DNA of 64,000 nucleotides from Fructilactobacillus fructivorans. Its GTDB lineage: Bacteria; Bacillota; Bacilli; Lactobacillales; Lactobacillaceae. The notes under the pieces are model-generated. The model had not been told where the DNA came from. It saw only the letters and a program-made list of their open reading frames with translations, and ran no database searches. The first letter of the stretch is position 1. Every line of letters begins with the position of its first letter. The position numbers and the translations under genes were made by a program. Location: NCBI RefSeq assembly GCF_001434095.1, contig NZ_AZDS01000005.1:1-64000 (forward strand), read 5' to 3'. Positions 45,901 to 54,645 of this stretch are shown here, piece after piece.

Positions 45901-46511
45901 TTATTGTTTATCATATTGATTTAGATGATACTTCTTGATAATTTTAATGATTTTTTCAGCGTACGCCGGATCAGTAGCGTACCCGTCAGTACTAAGCGCT
46001 TTAGCTGAATCAACGTAGTTATCAGCATCCACCACTTCTTTGTATTGCATGGGATTCCAATCCGTTCCGTGGGCGAGCAAAAAAGCGTGGGCTTCAATGG
46101 ACTCATCCCAATTATCGTAAACCCGAAACTTTCCATGTACCATAACCGGAGATCCACTTGTATACTCCGTTGTATCCAAAGTAACACTTTTCTGACCTGG
46201 ACCAGCTTTAACTCCAAAAAGATTGTTATATTTTGCGGCTAACCGACTTTGTCCCCAATCCGATTCAAGGATCGCTTGGGCAATCGTAATACTGGTCAAA
46301 ATTTTGTATTTTCGTTGCATTTCAACTGACTTTGGCAAAATTTTATTAATAAATTTCTTGTGCTGGGCACTAACGTTACTTTGTTCATAACTAGGATTAA
46401 AGTGATAATTACCTAAAATCATCACAGCGCCCACAAACATGACCAATAAGATTAGCGTGGTGAGGACATAAGCAGCTAACTTATTTTGCTTTCGCTTTTT
46501 TTCCGCGCCAA
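45901..46511 (-). CDS. GH73 glucosaminidase-type autolysin, apparent frameshift in a 7-A tract
   Basis: Peptidoglycan hydrolase of the GH73 family, expected to cut between GlcNAc and MurNAc. The catalytic domain includes LTSITIAQAILESDWGQSRL (catalytic Glu in ILESDWG), NNLFGVKAG and FRVYDNWDESIEAH. A membrane helix lies ahead of it. In-frame codons reach back to 46496, yet the only strong start, TTG at 46511 with AAGGAGGG 5 bases upstream, is in another frame and meets a stop after 11 codons. Adding one A to the run of seven (46502-46496) restores one 203-aa protein starting MARKKKRKQNKLAAYVLTTL, a normal signal anchor. Either the sequence lacks one A, the gene is broken, or slippage on the A-run makes it. 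Upstream of the PurK-like gene in one operon. Confidence 0.72.
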
Positions 46512-46569
46512 ACTAACCCTCCTTACGAATAATTTTACTGATTAAATTGTACTACAAAAACGCTAAAAA

Positions 46570-46598
46570 TTGACAAATGTTAATTATTCGTTTATATT
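46570..46598 (+). promoter_or_regulatory. Promoter of the DUF2187-like gene
   Basis: TTGACA (46570-46575), 17-base spacer, TATATT (46593-46598); near consensus. Transcription would begin about 28 bases before the TTG start. Confidence 0.8.
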
Positions 46599-46631
46599 TC
46601 ATTAGTTGAATACAATTTGGAGGTGGTCAGC

Positions 46632-46943
46632 TTGGCAAAGAAGCATGATGAACAAACAGAGACCGAAAAATCACCCTTTGAAGTTGGTGATGAGGTCGAA
46701 TTTAAGCTTGAAAAAAATGACTTCACTGGTTACATTGATAAAGCTTACAATAACGCCTTTTTAATTACATTTGAATCAAATGATCCAGAAATAATTGATA
46801 AGTATCATAATAAGACCGTTGTTAATCACAAGGATCTTAAAATGATTAAGCAAGCTCCACGAATTCAAAAGGATCCTGATGAGGGATCGGATGATGATTC
46901 GAAAAAAGATGATGATCAAAAGTCATCAGATACAACCAAGTAA
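46632..46943 (+). CDS. DUF2187-like small protein with acidic tail
   Basis: 103 residues. A compact N-terminal domain of about 65 residues (FEVGDEVEFKLEKNDFTGYI; KTVVNHKDLKMI) looks like the small SH3-like beta barrel of the DUF2187 (YkvS-type) family, which may bind nucleic acid or ribosome, though no function is established. A disordered, highly acidic tail follows (DEGSDDDSKKDDDQKSSD). Start is the TTG at 46632, just after GGAGGTGG; an earlier in-frame TTG at 46617 overlaps that Shine-Dalgarno. Divergent from the glucosaminidase operon. Confidence 0.72.
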   Translation: MAKKHDEQTETEKSPFEVGDEVEFKLEKNDFTGYIDKAYNNAFLITFESNDPEIIDKYHNKTVVNHKDLKMIKQAPRIQKDPDEGSDDDSKKDDDQKSSDTTK

Positions 46944-46945
46944 TC

Positions 46946-46973
46946 AAAAGCAGATCTTAATTGATCTGCTTTT
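46946..46973. terminator. Bidirectional terminator between DUF2187-like and ECF S genes
   Basis: Stem AAAAGCAGATC (46946-46956) with GATCTGCTTTT (46963-46973), 6-base loop, A/T runs on both sides. Confidence 0.88.
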
Positions 46974-47554
46974 TATTTTTGGATAACTTTATTTAACGAA
47001 ATGATTATTAAGGGACAAATAATAGCTGTAATGACCATTTCCACTAGCCCGTTGGTACCAACGATTCCTAGTAATGCATAAATAATCTTGTCGACACTAA
47101 CGTGATACAAAATAGGAGCTTGTTTACGATTAAAGATATAGATAAATAACAACACTAAGATGGTATTGGTCATCGATCCTAGGGCACAAGCAACTACTAA
47201 TGATATTCTGTGATTCATAATTTTTTTCAACCACTTGTAGGCAAAGTATGCCACTACGGGGATAAGTGCTCGAGGCAGAATAGCTGTTATGGGGTTTTCA
47301 AAAACTAAAGGTGCAATCGGACTTGTCGGCCACGTAAAAGCCCTTATAAAAACAATTGCACCCCACAACGTTCCTAAGATGACTCCATCCTTTAACCCGA
47401 GAACTAGAGCGGCCACAATAACAGTAATTGGAATCAAAGTAATGCTTAGTGGTCCAACTGGAATGTATCCCAAGATTGGAACAAAATTTTGAATCAAAAC
47501 AATAGCAATAAAAACTGACAAAATAGCGATATGGTAATTTCGTGTTTTTTTCAT
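46973..47554 (-). CDS. ECF transporter substrate-binding (S) component, possibly pantothenate
   Basis: 193-residue membrane protein with about six helices, an S component of energy-coupling factor vitamin transporters. It would pair with EcfA1-EcfA2-EcfT encoded at 49392-51863. The segments GPLSITLIPITVIVAALVLG and AFTWPTSPIAPLVFENPITA resemble pantothenate (PanT) and related S components, but vitamin specificity is uncertain. The ATG at 47554 gives a short basic start MKKTRNYH before helix 1; its Shine-Dalgarno (GGGTGA) is weak. The start is only 21 bases after the T-tract of the rpsI terminator, leaving no room for a separate promoter between them. Confidence 0.8.
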   Translation of the reverse strand: MKKTRNYHIAILSVFIAIVLIQNFVPILGYIPVGPLSITLIPITVIVAALVLGLKDGVILGTLWGAIVFIRAFTWPTSPIAPLVFENPITAILPRALIPVVAYFAYKWLKKIMNHRISLVVACALGSMTNTILVLLFIYIFNRKQAPILYHVSVDKIIYALLGIVGTNGLVEMVITAIICPLIIISLNKVIQK

Positions 47555-47574
47555 TTTAAATTCACCCGTTAAAT

Positions 47575-47603
47575 AAAAAGACACCCATGCGGACATGAGC
47601 GCC
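47575..47603 (-). terminator. Terminator after rpsI (rplM-rpsI operon)
   Basis: Minus strand stem GGCGCTCATG (47603-47594), loop TCCG, CATGGGTGTC (47589-47580), three G-U pairs, then a T-tract. Possibly leaky, which would allow expression of the ECF S gene behind it. Confidence 0.75.
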
Positions 47604-47620
47604 AAAATATAATCTTCTGA

Positions 47621-48013
47621 TTAACGTTTTGAGAATTGACCAGCCTTACGAGCTTTCTTAAGACCTGGCTTCTTACGTTCCTTCATACGAGGGTCACGTG
47701 TTAATAAACCAGCCTTCTTAAGTGATTCTCTAAAGTCTGGATCAACTTCGAGTAAAGCACGTGCAATTCCTAAACGAACGGCACCAGCTTGACCTGAATA
47801 TCCACCACCATTAACGTTAGCTAATGTGTCATAGTTACCAAGAGTCTCAGTAACATTGTATGGTTGTAAAATGATTTCTCTTAAATTAGGAAATGGGATG
47901 TAGTCTTCAACGTCTTTGTCGTTGATTACAACTTTTCCAGTACCTGGTACTAAGCGTACACGAGCAACTGAATCTTTACGGCGACCTGTGCCGGTATATT
48001 GTACTTTAGCCAA
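47621..48013 (-). CDS. rpsI: 30S ribosomal protein S9
   Basis: Ribosomal protein of the 30S head, 130 residues. The C-terminal tail that reaches the P-site tRNA ends in [17 protein letters not shown]; the [11 protein letters not shown] start and [21 protein letters not shown] core are canonical. Co-transcribed with rplM, 13 bases apart. Confidence 0.98.
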   Translation of the reverse strand: MAKVQYTGTGRRKDSVARVRLVPGTGKVVINDKDVEDYIPFPNLREIILQPYNVTETLGNYDTLANVNGGGYSGQAGAVRLGIARALLEVDPDFRESLKKAGLLTRDPRMKERKKPGLKKARKAGQFSKR

Positions 48014-48026
48014 TTATGTTTCCTCC

Positions 48027-48470
48027 TTAAATTAGGTTCTTAATATCAAGAACTTCTGGTTTTTGAGCTTCATGTGTGTGATCTTCACCTGCATAAACGT
48101 GAAGTTTCTTAGCAATTTGACGACCTAATGTACCGTGAGGAAGCATACCCTTAACTGATGTTTCAATAAGTCGGTCAGGCTTTTCTGCTCTCATTTGACC
48201 AGCAGTAATTGACTTAAGTCCACCAATGTAAGATGTGTGATGGTAATAAATTTTGCCACTAGCTTTCTTACCAGACAGCGCAACTTTAGCTGCATTGATT
48301 ACAATAACATTGTCACCTGTATCTACGTTTGGTGTAAATGTAGGTTTGTTTTTTCCGCGTAAAATAGAAGCAACGACACTTGAAAGACGTCCTAGTTCAA
48401 CGCCATCTGCGTCAATAACGTACCACTTGCGTTCTACTTCGCCGGGTTTAGCCATATATGTTGTATGCAC
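48027..48470 (-). CDS. rplM: 50S ribosomal protein L13
   Basis: Early-assembly 50S protein, 147 residues. Start is the GTG at 48470, giving [17 protein letters not shown], with GGAGG 8 bases upstream; the longer in-frame reading would run through that Shine-Dalgarno. Family core: [24 protein letters not shown]. First gene of rplM-rpsI, with a structured leader that probably binds L13 for feedback control. Confidence 0.97.
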   Translation of the reverse strand: MHTTYMAKPGEVERKWYVIDADGVELGRLSSVVASILRGKNKPTFTPNVDTGDNVIVINAAKVALSGKKASGKIYYHHTSYIGGLKSITAGQMRAEKPDRLIETSVKGMLPHGTLGRQIAKKLHVYAGEDHTHEAQKPEVLDIKNLI

Positions 48471-48547
48471 TTTTAATTCCTCCATGTTTCCGTGTTTGTT
48501 CGACACCTAATAAGTTTCCGGGGCTTATCGTGGGGCAAACAATACCA
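48471..48547 (-). ncRNA. Candidate L13 ribosomal leader RNA
   Basis: A 77-base untranslated leader between a predicted start site near 48546 and the rplM GTG. It contains small pairings (ATAAG with CTTAT around a CCCCGGAAA loop; GTGT with ACAC around CGAACAA). L13 leader RNAs that bind the protein are known in Firmicutes; this match is by position and general form only and was not aligned to the family model. Confidence 0.5.
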
Positions 48548-48553
48548 GTTACA

Positions 48554-48582
48554 ATAGTACTAACATTTCCCTCGAAAGTCAA
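48554..48582 (-). promoter_or_regulatory. rplM-rpsI promoter
   Basis: Minus strand TTGACT (48582-48577), 17-base spacer, TACTAT (48559-48554). It overlaps the end of truA (stop at 48585) by position only, so the ribosomal pair has its own promoter. Confidence 0.6.
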
Positions 48583-48584
48583 AC

Positions 48585-49391
48585 TCAATTTTGATCATCG
48601 AGGTGATGTTTTCTAACAGAATGCTTAGGATCATCACCCGGATAAAAGACCCTTTTTAAGTAGAGTCCATTGGCTGGCATTGTTAAGCGTGCTTCATTAC
48701 GATCTCTTACTTTAATTAAGCGCTTAATGTCATGAATTGGTCGCTTACCTTGACCAATTTCCATTAAAACACCTACCATAATTCGAATTTGATTATACAT
48801 AAATCCGTCGCCATAAAACTCCAACTGAATTTCGTTCGCATCCTTATTCCAATTTGCCTTCACAGAAAAAACGGTTCGAACCCGACTGCCATCCTTTGCA
48901 CCAGAAGCCACAAAAGAAGAGAAGTCGTGGGTCCCTACGTAATCTTGAATTGCTAACTTAATCCGTCCAAAATCAACTGGGAATCGCCAATGAGCAGTAT
49001 AGTTTCTTTTAAAGGGATCGGTAAATTGACCTAAATCCAAGCGGTATAAGTATTTTTTCCCGGTTACATCGTAACGAGCATGAAAATCGTCATTAACTCG
49101 TTGGACCTTTAATATTTCAATATCTAGTGGACACATGCTATTTAATCCCTTAAGCATACTTTCCTCACTTAATTCATAGGGAAAGTCGAAGTGAGCCACC
49201 TGTCCAAGCGCATGAACTCCTGCATCAGTTCGTCCTGATCCATATATCGCAATCTGGCGTCCGCTTTTCTGTGCCATTTTATTAACAATATGAGTCAAAG
49301 TACCTTCAACGGTCCGTTGCTTAGGTTGCTTCTGAAATCCAGCAAATTTAGTTCCATCGTATGCAAACGTAATTTTATATCGATTATTCAT
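48585..49391 (-). CDS. truA: tRNA pseudouridine(38-40) synthase TruA
   Basis: Converts uridines 38-40 in the tRNA anticodon arm to pseudouridine. 268 residues. The catalytic aspartate is Asp56 in GSGRTDAGVHALGQVAHF; other TruA motifs are YKITFAYDGTKFAGFQ (N-terminus), GKKYLYRL near 128 and GDGFMYNQIRIMVG near 198. It starts directly after the ecfT stop, as in many lactobacilli, and is co-transcribed with the ECF module. Confidence 0.96.
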   Translation of the reverse strand: MNNRYKITFAYDGTKFAGFQKQPKQRTVEGTLTHIVNKMAQKSGRQIAIYGSGRTDAGVHALGQVAHFDFPYELSEESMLKGLNSMCPLDIEILKVQRVNDDFHARYDVTGKKYLYRLDLGQFTDPFKRNYTAHWRFPVDFGRIKLAIQDYVGTHDFSSFVASGAKDGSRVRTVFSVKANWNKDANEIQLEFYGDGFMYNQIRIMVGVLMEIGQGKRPIHDIKRLIKVRDRNEARLTMPANGLYLKRVFYPGDDPKHSVRKHHLDDQN

Positions 49392-50174
49392 TTAACTCCT
49401 CACTAAAACAACGACCGCCGTTAAAAGAATCATAAACAATAGTGCAATCCAATCCAGTTTAGTCCACGCGACAAGTTGATAATGACTTCTTTTAACCTCA
49501 TCTGAGTATCCACGTGCTTCCATTGCATCTGCTAAATGCTCGGCATGGCGAAAAGAAGAGATAAATAAAGGAATGATCAACGATACTAAGCTCTGAGCAC
49601 GTTTTATTAACTTCCCCTTACCAAAATCTACTCCTCGAGCCCTTTGAGCATTCATAATATCATCCAATTCATCAATTAGAGTTGGAATAAATTGAAGTGC
49701 AATTGATACCATCATCCCAATTGTCTCAGTCGGCACCTTAATCCACTTTAAGGGAACTAAAATCGTCTCCACACCTAAGGCAATCATCGATGGACTAGTT
49801 GTAATCGTTAAAATGGTGGCAATGATAATGATCAATAGTAAACGAACAAATATCATCATGGCATTAATAATTCCCAATGAAGTAATGGAAATAAACCACA
49901 GGTGAAAATAAACCGTTCCTCCGTGACCAAAAAGAATCTGAATTAGAACGGTAAAAATGATTAACCATAGAATGGGCTTCACACCACGTAGAAGCATTTT
50001 TATTCGTGAGTGGGACAAGTATACTAATGTCAATGTTATAACCGTCATACACCCATAGCTGGCCCAATTATTACACATCAAAATTAACGTAATCAGGACA
50101 ATTGATCCTAAGATTTTAAATGCAGGATTCAATTGATGAATGAATGAGTTGCCAGGAAAATATTTTCCAAACAC
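49392..50174 (-). CDS. ecfT: ECF transporter transmembrane coupling protein EcfT
   Basis: Membrane scaffold that joins the two ATPases to interchangeable S components. 260 residues, about five to six helices. Two coupling-helix signatures with Ala-Arg-Gly are visible: MNAQRARGVDFGKGK near 167-181 and ADAMEARGYSDEVKR near 216-230. It lies 13 bases after ecfA2. It would serve the S component at 46973 and others elsewhere in the genome. Confidence 0.95.
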   Translation of the reverse strand: MFGKYFPGNSFIHQLNPAFKILGSIVLITLILMCNNWASYGCMTVITLTLVYLSHSRIKMLLRGVKPILWLIIFTVLIQILFGHGGTVYFHLWFISITSLGIINAMMIFVRLLLIIIIATILTITTSPSMIALGVETILVPLKWIKVPTETIGMMVSIALQFIPTLIDELDDIMNAQRARGVDFGKGKLIKRAQSLVSLIIPLFISSFRHAEHLADAMEARGYSDEVKRSHYQLVAWTKLDWIALLFMILLTAVVVLVRS

Positions 50175-50187
50175 AAATTGATCGATT

Positions 50188-51051
50188 CTACTTCACTCCA
50201 CTTCGTTTTTGCGTTATTTGTTCAACAACCTCATTTGCAGTTAACGGAATCTGAGATAATTGAATACCATCATGAACTAAATCATAGTATATCTGGACTG
50301 AATCTGGAAGTGCGAGTGAATTATTAGCGATTAATTCAGGATTGGCAAATAATTCTCGAGGAGTTGAATCTGAACTGACACGCCCCTTATTCATCACCAC
50401 AACACGGTTAGCATTTTGGGCAACCACATCCATGTCATGAGTGACCATAATAATGGTGACTCCCTTTTCATTTAACTGATGAATGATTTTTAAGATCTCA
50501 TTTTTACCGTTAGGATCTAAACCAACGGTTGGTTCATCAAGGATCAGAATTTGAGGTTCACACGCGATCGTTCCAGCAATCGCCACCCGTCGCATTTGTC
50601 CACCTGAAAGTTCGAAAGGAGAGCGATCATACAATTTTTTAGAAACACCAACGATCGAAAGTGCTTTAATCGCTTTAGTATTAGCGGTTGGTTCATCGTC
50701 ACCAAAATTAAGGGGACCAAAAGCAACATCCTTTAAAACGGTATCTTCAAACAACTGTTTTTCTGGAAACTGGAATATCATCCCAACTTTCTGCCTTAAT
50801 TCACTCAAATTATGATTATTAGTCTGATTATTGATTTTAATATCACCAACCGTGACCTCGCCTAAAGTTGGCTTTAAGAGACCATTAATCATTTGGACCA
50901 ATGTTGATTTACCACTTCCCGTTTTACCAACAATCGCCATAAATTCACCGTTTTCGATCTCCAAACTAACATTAGTTAAAGCCTGTTTTTCAGAAGGTAA
51001 ATCTGGCTGATAGATGAAATCAACGTTTTTTAAAATAATTTGCTTATCCAT
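50188..51051 (-). CDS. ecfA2: ECF transporter ATPase EcfA2
   Basis: One of two ABC ATPases energising ECF vitamin transporters. 287 residues. Walker A GKTGSGKST near 42-50, Q-loop MIFQFPEKQLFE, signature LSGGQMRRVAIAGTIA near 149, Walker B LILDEPTVGLD and H-loop VTHDMD. The C-terminal extension typical of ECF ATPases is present. Its start overlaps the end of ecfA1 by 22 bases, showing tight coupling. Confidence 0.95.
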   Translation of the reverse strand: MDKQIILKNVDFIYQPDLPSEKQALTNVSLEIENGEFMAIVGKTGSGKSTLVQMINGLLKPTLGEVTVGDIKINNQTNNHNLSELRQKVGMIFQFPEKQLFEDTVLKDVAFGPLNFGDDEPTANTKAIKALSIVGVSKKLYDRSPFELSGGQMRRVAIAGTIACEPQILILDEPTVGLDPNGKNEILKIIHQLNEKGVTIIMVTHDMDVVAQNANRVVVMNKGRVSSDSTPRELFANPELIANNSLALPDSVQIYYDLVHDGIQLSQIPLTANEVVEQITQKRSGVK

Positions 51052-51863
51052 TGACTAATCTCCTCATCATCCATGTACCGATCAGAAATATCATATCCTG
51101 TATCAATAAATTTCTGCCTTAATTTCTCACTAAATGGAAGTTCTAGATCCATGTTCGCAATTAATTCATGCTTTTGAAAAAAGACACTTGGTTTACCATC
51201 AAATATAATCTTACTATCATTCAATGCCAAAATTCGATCAGATTTAGCCGTCACGTTAATATCATGCGTAATGGAAAGAATTGTCATGTTTTGCTTTTGA
51301 TTTAATTTGTTTACAACTTCATGGATTTGTTTCGTTGCTAACGGATCCAACATGCTTGTTGCTTCGTCAAGAATCAAAATCTGAGGATCTAAAACAATGG
51401 CTCCCGCAATGGCGACCCTTTGTTTTTGGCCCCCTGAAAGGCTACTTGGCATCTCGTTTCGAAAGTCCCACATGCCAACCCTCTTAAGGGCCACCTTAAC
51501 TTTTGATTTCATTATTTCTCTCGGAACAGCACGGTTTTCAAGACCAAAGGCCACGTCACTAGCTACGGTAGCACCCACAAATTGATCGTCCGGATTTTGA
51601 AATACTAATCCAATCGACTTTCGCATCTCTCGGTCATTTTCATGAGAACTTAACCCAATATCATTAATCTTAATTGTTCCAGTTTGTGGAGCTAAAAGCC
51701 CATCAATTAATTTAGCAATGGTACTTTTACCGCTACCATTTTTCCCAATCAAAGAAACATATTCACCCTTTTCACACTGAAAAGAAATGTCATCTAATAT
51801 TTTAGAAGCATCTTCATCATCATATTGAAATGAAAGATTTGAAACCCTAATGATTGGATCCAT
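51030..51863 (-). CDS. ecfA1: ECF transporter ATPase EcfA1
   Basis: Partner ATPase of EcfA2, 277 residues. Walker A GKNGSGKST near 39-47, Q-loop VFQNPDDQFVGATV, signature LSGGQKQRVAIAGAIV near 143, Walker B LILDEATSMLDP and H-loop SITHDI. ATG with GGAGGG 7 bases upstream. First gene of ecfA1-ecfA2-ecfT-truA; the structured region behind rplQ lies just upstream, so expression may depend partly on read-through from the ribosomal operon. Confidence 0.95.
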   Translation of the reverse strand: MDPIIRVSNLSFQYDDEDASKILDDISFQCEKGEYVSLIGKNGSGKSTIAKLIDGLLAPQTGTIKINDIGLSSHENDREMRKSIGLVFQNPDDQFVGATVASDVAFGLENRAVPREIMKSKVKVALKRVGMWDFRNEMPSSLSGGQKQRVAIAGAIVLDPQILILDEATSMLDPLATKQIHEVVNKLNQKQNMTILSITHDINVTAKSDRILALNDSKIIFDGKPSVFFQKHELIANMDLELPFSEKLRQKFIDTGYDISDRYMDDEEISQWISKLF

Positions 51864-51892
51864 TTGGCAACCCTCCGTTTAAAATTATGTAT

Positions 51893-51994
51893 AAAAAAAT
51901 CACTAAAAGATTAAGGCGCATGGAATTAACCACATTCAAGCTAGACTTGGAAAATCCATCATCGTAACACTTTATACCTTTAATCTTAGTGATT
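51893..51994 (-). ncRNA. Structured 3' region of rplQ, candidate L17 downstream element with terminator
   Basis: On the minus strand, 41 bases after the rplQ stop, an 18-base strand (51994-51977, AATCACTAAGATTAAAGG) pairs with a strand ending at 51898 (its complement differs by two inserted A and one missing A). About 60 bases lie between them with two short internal hairpins. Seven T residues follow the closing strand. A conserved L17 downstream element RNA is described after rplQ in lactic acid bacteria; this matches in position and likely form but was not aligned to the model. The whole also acts as a terminator for the alpha operon. Confidence 0.55.
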
Positions 51995-52034
51995 CCTATA
52001 GTGAAATATTATTATTTCTTATCAAATATCGAAA

Positions 52035-52418
52035 TTATTCGACAAATTGTAAGATTACCATTGGTGCACCGTCACCACGACGAGGCATTGTCTTAAGAAT
52101 GCGAGTGTAACCACCATTACGGTCAGCATACTTAGGTGCAACTTCGTCAAACAACTTTTGCAATGCACTAGTTACTTTGATACTATCTCCGTCTTCCTTT
52201 ACATCAGCAATGGTATTTTGTAAGTAAGCTGCAGCTTGACGACGTGCGTTCAAGTCACCCTTCTTACCTAAGGTAACCATCTTGTCGGCTAATGATCTAA
52301 CATCCTTAGCGCGAGCTTCTGTTGTTTTAATTTGACCTTTAACAATTAAGTCAGTGGTTAAATTACGAAGTAAAGCACGACGTTGAGCACTCGTACGTTG
52401 TAGTTTGCGATAACTCAT
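52035..52418 (-). CDS. rplQ: 50S ribosomal protein L17
   Basis: 50S protein near the exit tunnel, 127 residues. Family start [24 protein letters not shown], with [19 protein letters not shown] and the C-terminal [11 protein letters not shown]. Last gene of the ribosomal superoperon, 18 bases after rpoA. Confidence 0.98.
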   Translation of the reverse strand: MSYRKLQRTSAQRRALLRNLTTDLIVKGQIKTTEARAKDVRSLADKMVTLGKKGDLNARRQAAAYLQNTIADVKEDGDSIKVTSALQKLFDEVAPKYADRNGGYTRILKTMPRRGDGAPMVILQFVE

Positions 52419-52436
52419 AACCGGATATCCTCCTTT

Positions 52437-53387
52437 TTAGTCTTCTTTACGTAAAGATAGTCCTAATGCTGCTAGTTTTTCTTTGACTTCATCAAGTGAC
52501 TTCCGGCCTAGATTTCTAACCTTCATCATGTCAGCTTCAGACTTATCAGTTAATTCTTGCACAGTATTGATTCCAGCACGTTTCAAACAATTGTATGAAC
52601 GAACCGAAAGATCTAATTCTTCAATTGACATTTCAAGCATTTTTTCCTTATGGCTTTCTTCCTTCTCAACCATAACGTTTGCATTCTTGGCTCTGTCAGT
52701 TAAATCAATAAACAATTGGAAATGTTGATTTAAAATCTTAGCTGCCAAACTAATTGCATCGGAAGGAGTAATTGAACCATTGGTCCAAACGTCTAATGTC
52801 AACTTGTCGTAATCATCACGTTGACCAACACGTGCATCTTCTACTTGATAATTAACACGTTCGATTGGGGTATAAATAGAATCAACTGGTAGAACACCAA
52901 TTGGCATACCATCGTTTTTAGCTTTGTTTTCTTCAGCAGAAACATAGCCACGACCTTTATTGGCAGTCATGTTCATATGGAATGTAGCTCCATCGGCAAC
53001 CGTTGCAATGTGTAAGTCAGGATTTAAAATTTCAACATCACTGTCAGTTACAATATCACCTGCGGTTACGTCGGCTGGTCCCGTTACATTAATACTCATT
53101 GACTTTGTTTCATTGTCATCTGAGTTGATTTTCAAATTAATCTTTTTAACATTCAAGATAATTTGAGTAACGTCTTCAACTACACCCTTTACAGTTGAAA
53201 ATTCGTGTAGGACACCGTCGATTTGAATACTGGTTACCGCAGCACCTGGTAATGATGCTAACAAAACACGTCGCAGTGAATTGCCAAGCGTTGTACCATA
53301 TCCTCTTTCGAGTGGTTCTACAACTATTTCACCATAGTTGTCTGTTTCTTCAATTTTGTGAATGTTTGGCTTTTCAAATTCAATCAT
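52437..53387 (-). CDS. rpoA: RNA polymerase alpha subunit
   Basis: Scaffold subunit of RNA polymerase, 316 residues. The N-terminal domain shows [20 protein letters not shown]; the C-terminal domain that contacts UP elements and activators has [20 protein letters not shown] and [12 protein letters not shown]. Start ATG at 53387 ([12 protein letters not shown]); upstream in-frame codons read through the Shine-Dalgarno-like GGGG region. Confidence 0.98.
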   Translation of the reverse strand: MIEFEKPNIHKIEETDNYGEIVVEPLERGYGTTLGNSLRRVLLASLPGAAVTSIQIDGVLHEFSTVKGVVEDVTQIILNVKKINLKINSDDNETKSMSINVTGPADVTAGDIVTDSDVEILNPDLHIATVADGATFHMNMTANKGRGYVSAEENKAKNDGMPIGVLPVDSIYTPIERVNYQVEDARVGQRDDYDKLTLDVWTNGSITPSDAISLAAKILNQHFQLFIDLTDRAKNANVMVEKEESHKEKMLEMSIEELDLSVRSYNCLKRAGINTVQELTDKSEADMMKVRNLGRKSLDEVKEKLAALGLSLRKED

Positions 53388-53448
53388 TGTAGTCTCTACC
53401 CCTTTCAAAACGCATTGAGTAATTTAAAACTTTAACGTTCATTAAATA

Positions 53449-53838
53449 TTAAACTCTACGACGTTTTGGAGGACGAGAACCATTATGTGGAACTGGAGTT
53501 ACATCTCGAATTGCAGCAACTTCCAAACCAGTACTTTGTAAAGCACGAATAGCTGATTCACGACCTGAACCAGGACCTTTAACAGCAACTTCTACTGATT
53601 TCATTCCATGTTCCATTGCAGTCTTAGCAGCTGCTTCAGCAGCCATTTGAGCAGCAAATGGAGTAGATTTACGACTTCCACGGAATCCTAATGCACCAGC
53701 TGATGACCATGCAATAGCATTTCCTTGAACATCGGTAATCATAACCAAAGTGTTATTAAAAGTTGAGTGAATATGTGCTACACCAGACTCAACGTTTTTT
53801 CTTGCTTTACGCTTACGAGTATTTTTAGTTTTAGCCAT
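53449..53838 (-). CDS. rpsK: 30S ribosomal protein S11
   Basis: 30S platform protein, 129 residues. Typical [20 protein letters not shown] core and C-terminal [18 protein letters not shown]. The 61-base gap to rpoA holds no recognisable element. Confidence 0.98.
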   Translation of the reverse strand: MAKTKNTRKRKARKNVESGVAHIHSTFNNTLVMITDVQGNAIAWSSAGALGFRGSRKSTPFAAQMAAEAAAKTAMEHGMKSVEVAVKGPGSGRESAIRALQSTGLEVAAIRDVTPVPHNGSRPPKRRRV

Positions 53839-53862
53839 AGAAACTGATAGCCTCCTTCTTTA

Positions 53863-54225
53863 TTATTTTTTACCAGTGATTGTGGTTTTCTTACCTTTTC
53901 TTGTACGTGCGTTATTCTTCGTATGTTGACCTCTAACAGGTAAACCACGACGATGACGCATTCCACGATATGAACCGATTTCTTGAAGAGTCTTGATGCT
54001 CATAGTAACTTCTCTACGTAAGTCACCTTCGATTGTGTAACCATCAAGAGCTTCTCTGATCTTATCTTCTTGATCAGGTGTTAAATCACGTACACGAACG
54101 TCTTCTGATACTCCAGCTTTTTTCAAAACTTGTTGAGCAGTTGTGTTTCCAACACCATAAATGTATGTTAAAGCAATAACGATTCGCTTATCACGTGGTA
54201 AATCAACTCCGGCAATACGAGCCAT
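53863..54225 (-). CDS. rpsM: 30S ribosomal protein S13
   Basis: 30S head protein that contacts the 50S subunit and P-site tRNA, 120 residues. Start [20 protein letters not shown] from the ATG at 54225, with GGAGG upstream. Helix-two-turn-helix and the C-terminal [19 protein letters not shown] tail are present. Confidence 0.98.
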   Translation of the reverse strand: MARIAGVDLPRDKRIVIALTYIYGVGNTTAQQVLKKAGVSEDVRVRDLTPDQEDKIREALDGYTIEGDLRREVTMSIKTLQEIGSYRGMRHRRGLPVRGQHTKNNARTRKGKKTTITGKK

Positions 54226-54254
54226 TAAATCCACCTCCTATAATTCTAATTTAA

Positions 54255-54374
54255 TTACTTTCCTTGTCTTTGCTTGTGCTTAGGGTTTACAGGGCAAACC
54301 ACCATCACACGGCCTTTTCTCTTAATAATCTTACAATGTTCACACATTTTTTTTACTGATGGACGTACTTTCAT
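54255..54374 (-). CDS. rpmJ: 50S ribosomal protein L36
   Basis: 39-residue zinc ribbon protein of the 50S subunit. It reads [20 protein letters not shown] followed by [18 protein letters not shown]. The metal ligands Cys11, Cys14, Cys27 and His32 are intact, so this is the zinc-binding (C+) form. GGAGG lies 8 bases before the ATG. Located between infA and rpsM as in most Firmicutes. Confidence 0.97.
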   Translation of the reverse strand: MKVRPSVKKMCEHCKIIKRKGRVMVVCPVNPKHKQRQGK

Positions 54375-54399
54375 TTTAATAACCTCCTATATGAAGGGC

Positions 54400-54618
54400 T
54401 TACTTAAATCGATAAGTAATTCGACCCTTTGTTAAATCATACGGTGACATTTCAACGGTTACACGATCTCCTGGCAGGATACGAATGTAATGCATTCTGA
54501 TCTTACCAGAAACGTGTGCCAAAATTTCATGACCATTTTCAAGCTCGACCTTAAACATTGCATTAGGTAAAGTTTCAGAAACTTTACCCTCAACTTCAAT
54601 TACATTATTTTTAGACAC
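54400..54618 (-). CDS. infA: Translation initiation factor IF-1
   Basis: Small OB-fold protein (72 aa) that blocks the ribosomal A site during initiation. Sequence features [21 protein letters not shown] and [15 protein letters not shown] are standard. GTG start with GGAGG 7 bases upstream. The first gene after an internal promoter in the superoperon. Confidence 0.98.
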   Translation of the reverse strand: MSKNNVIEVEGKVSETLPNAMFKVELENGHEILAHVSGKIRMHYIRILPGDRVTVEMSPYDLTKGRITYRFK

Positions 54619-54645
54619 GAATAATCCTCCAAAATTACTAAACTC

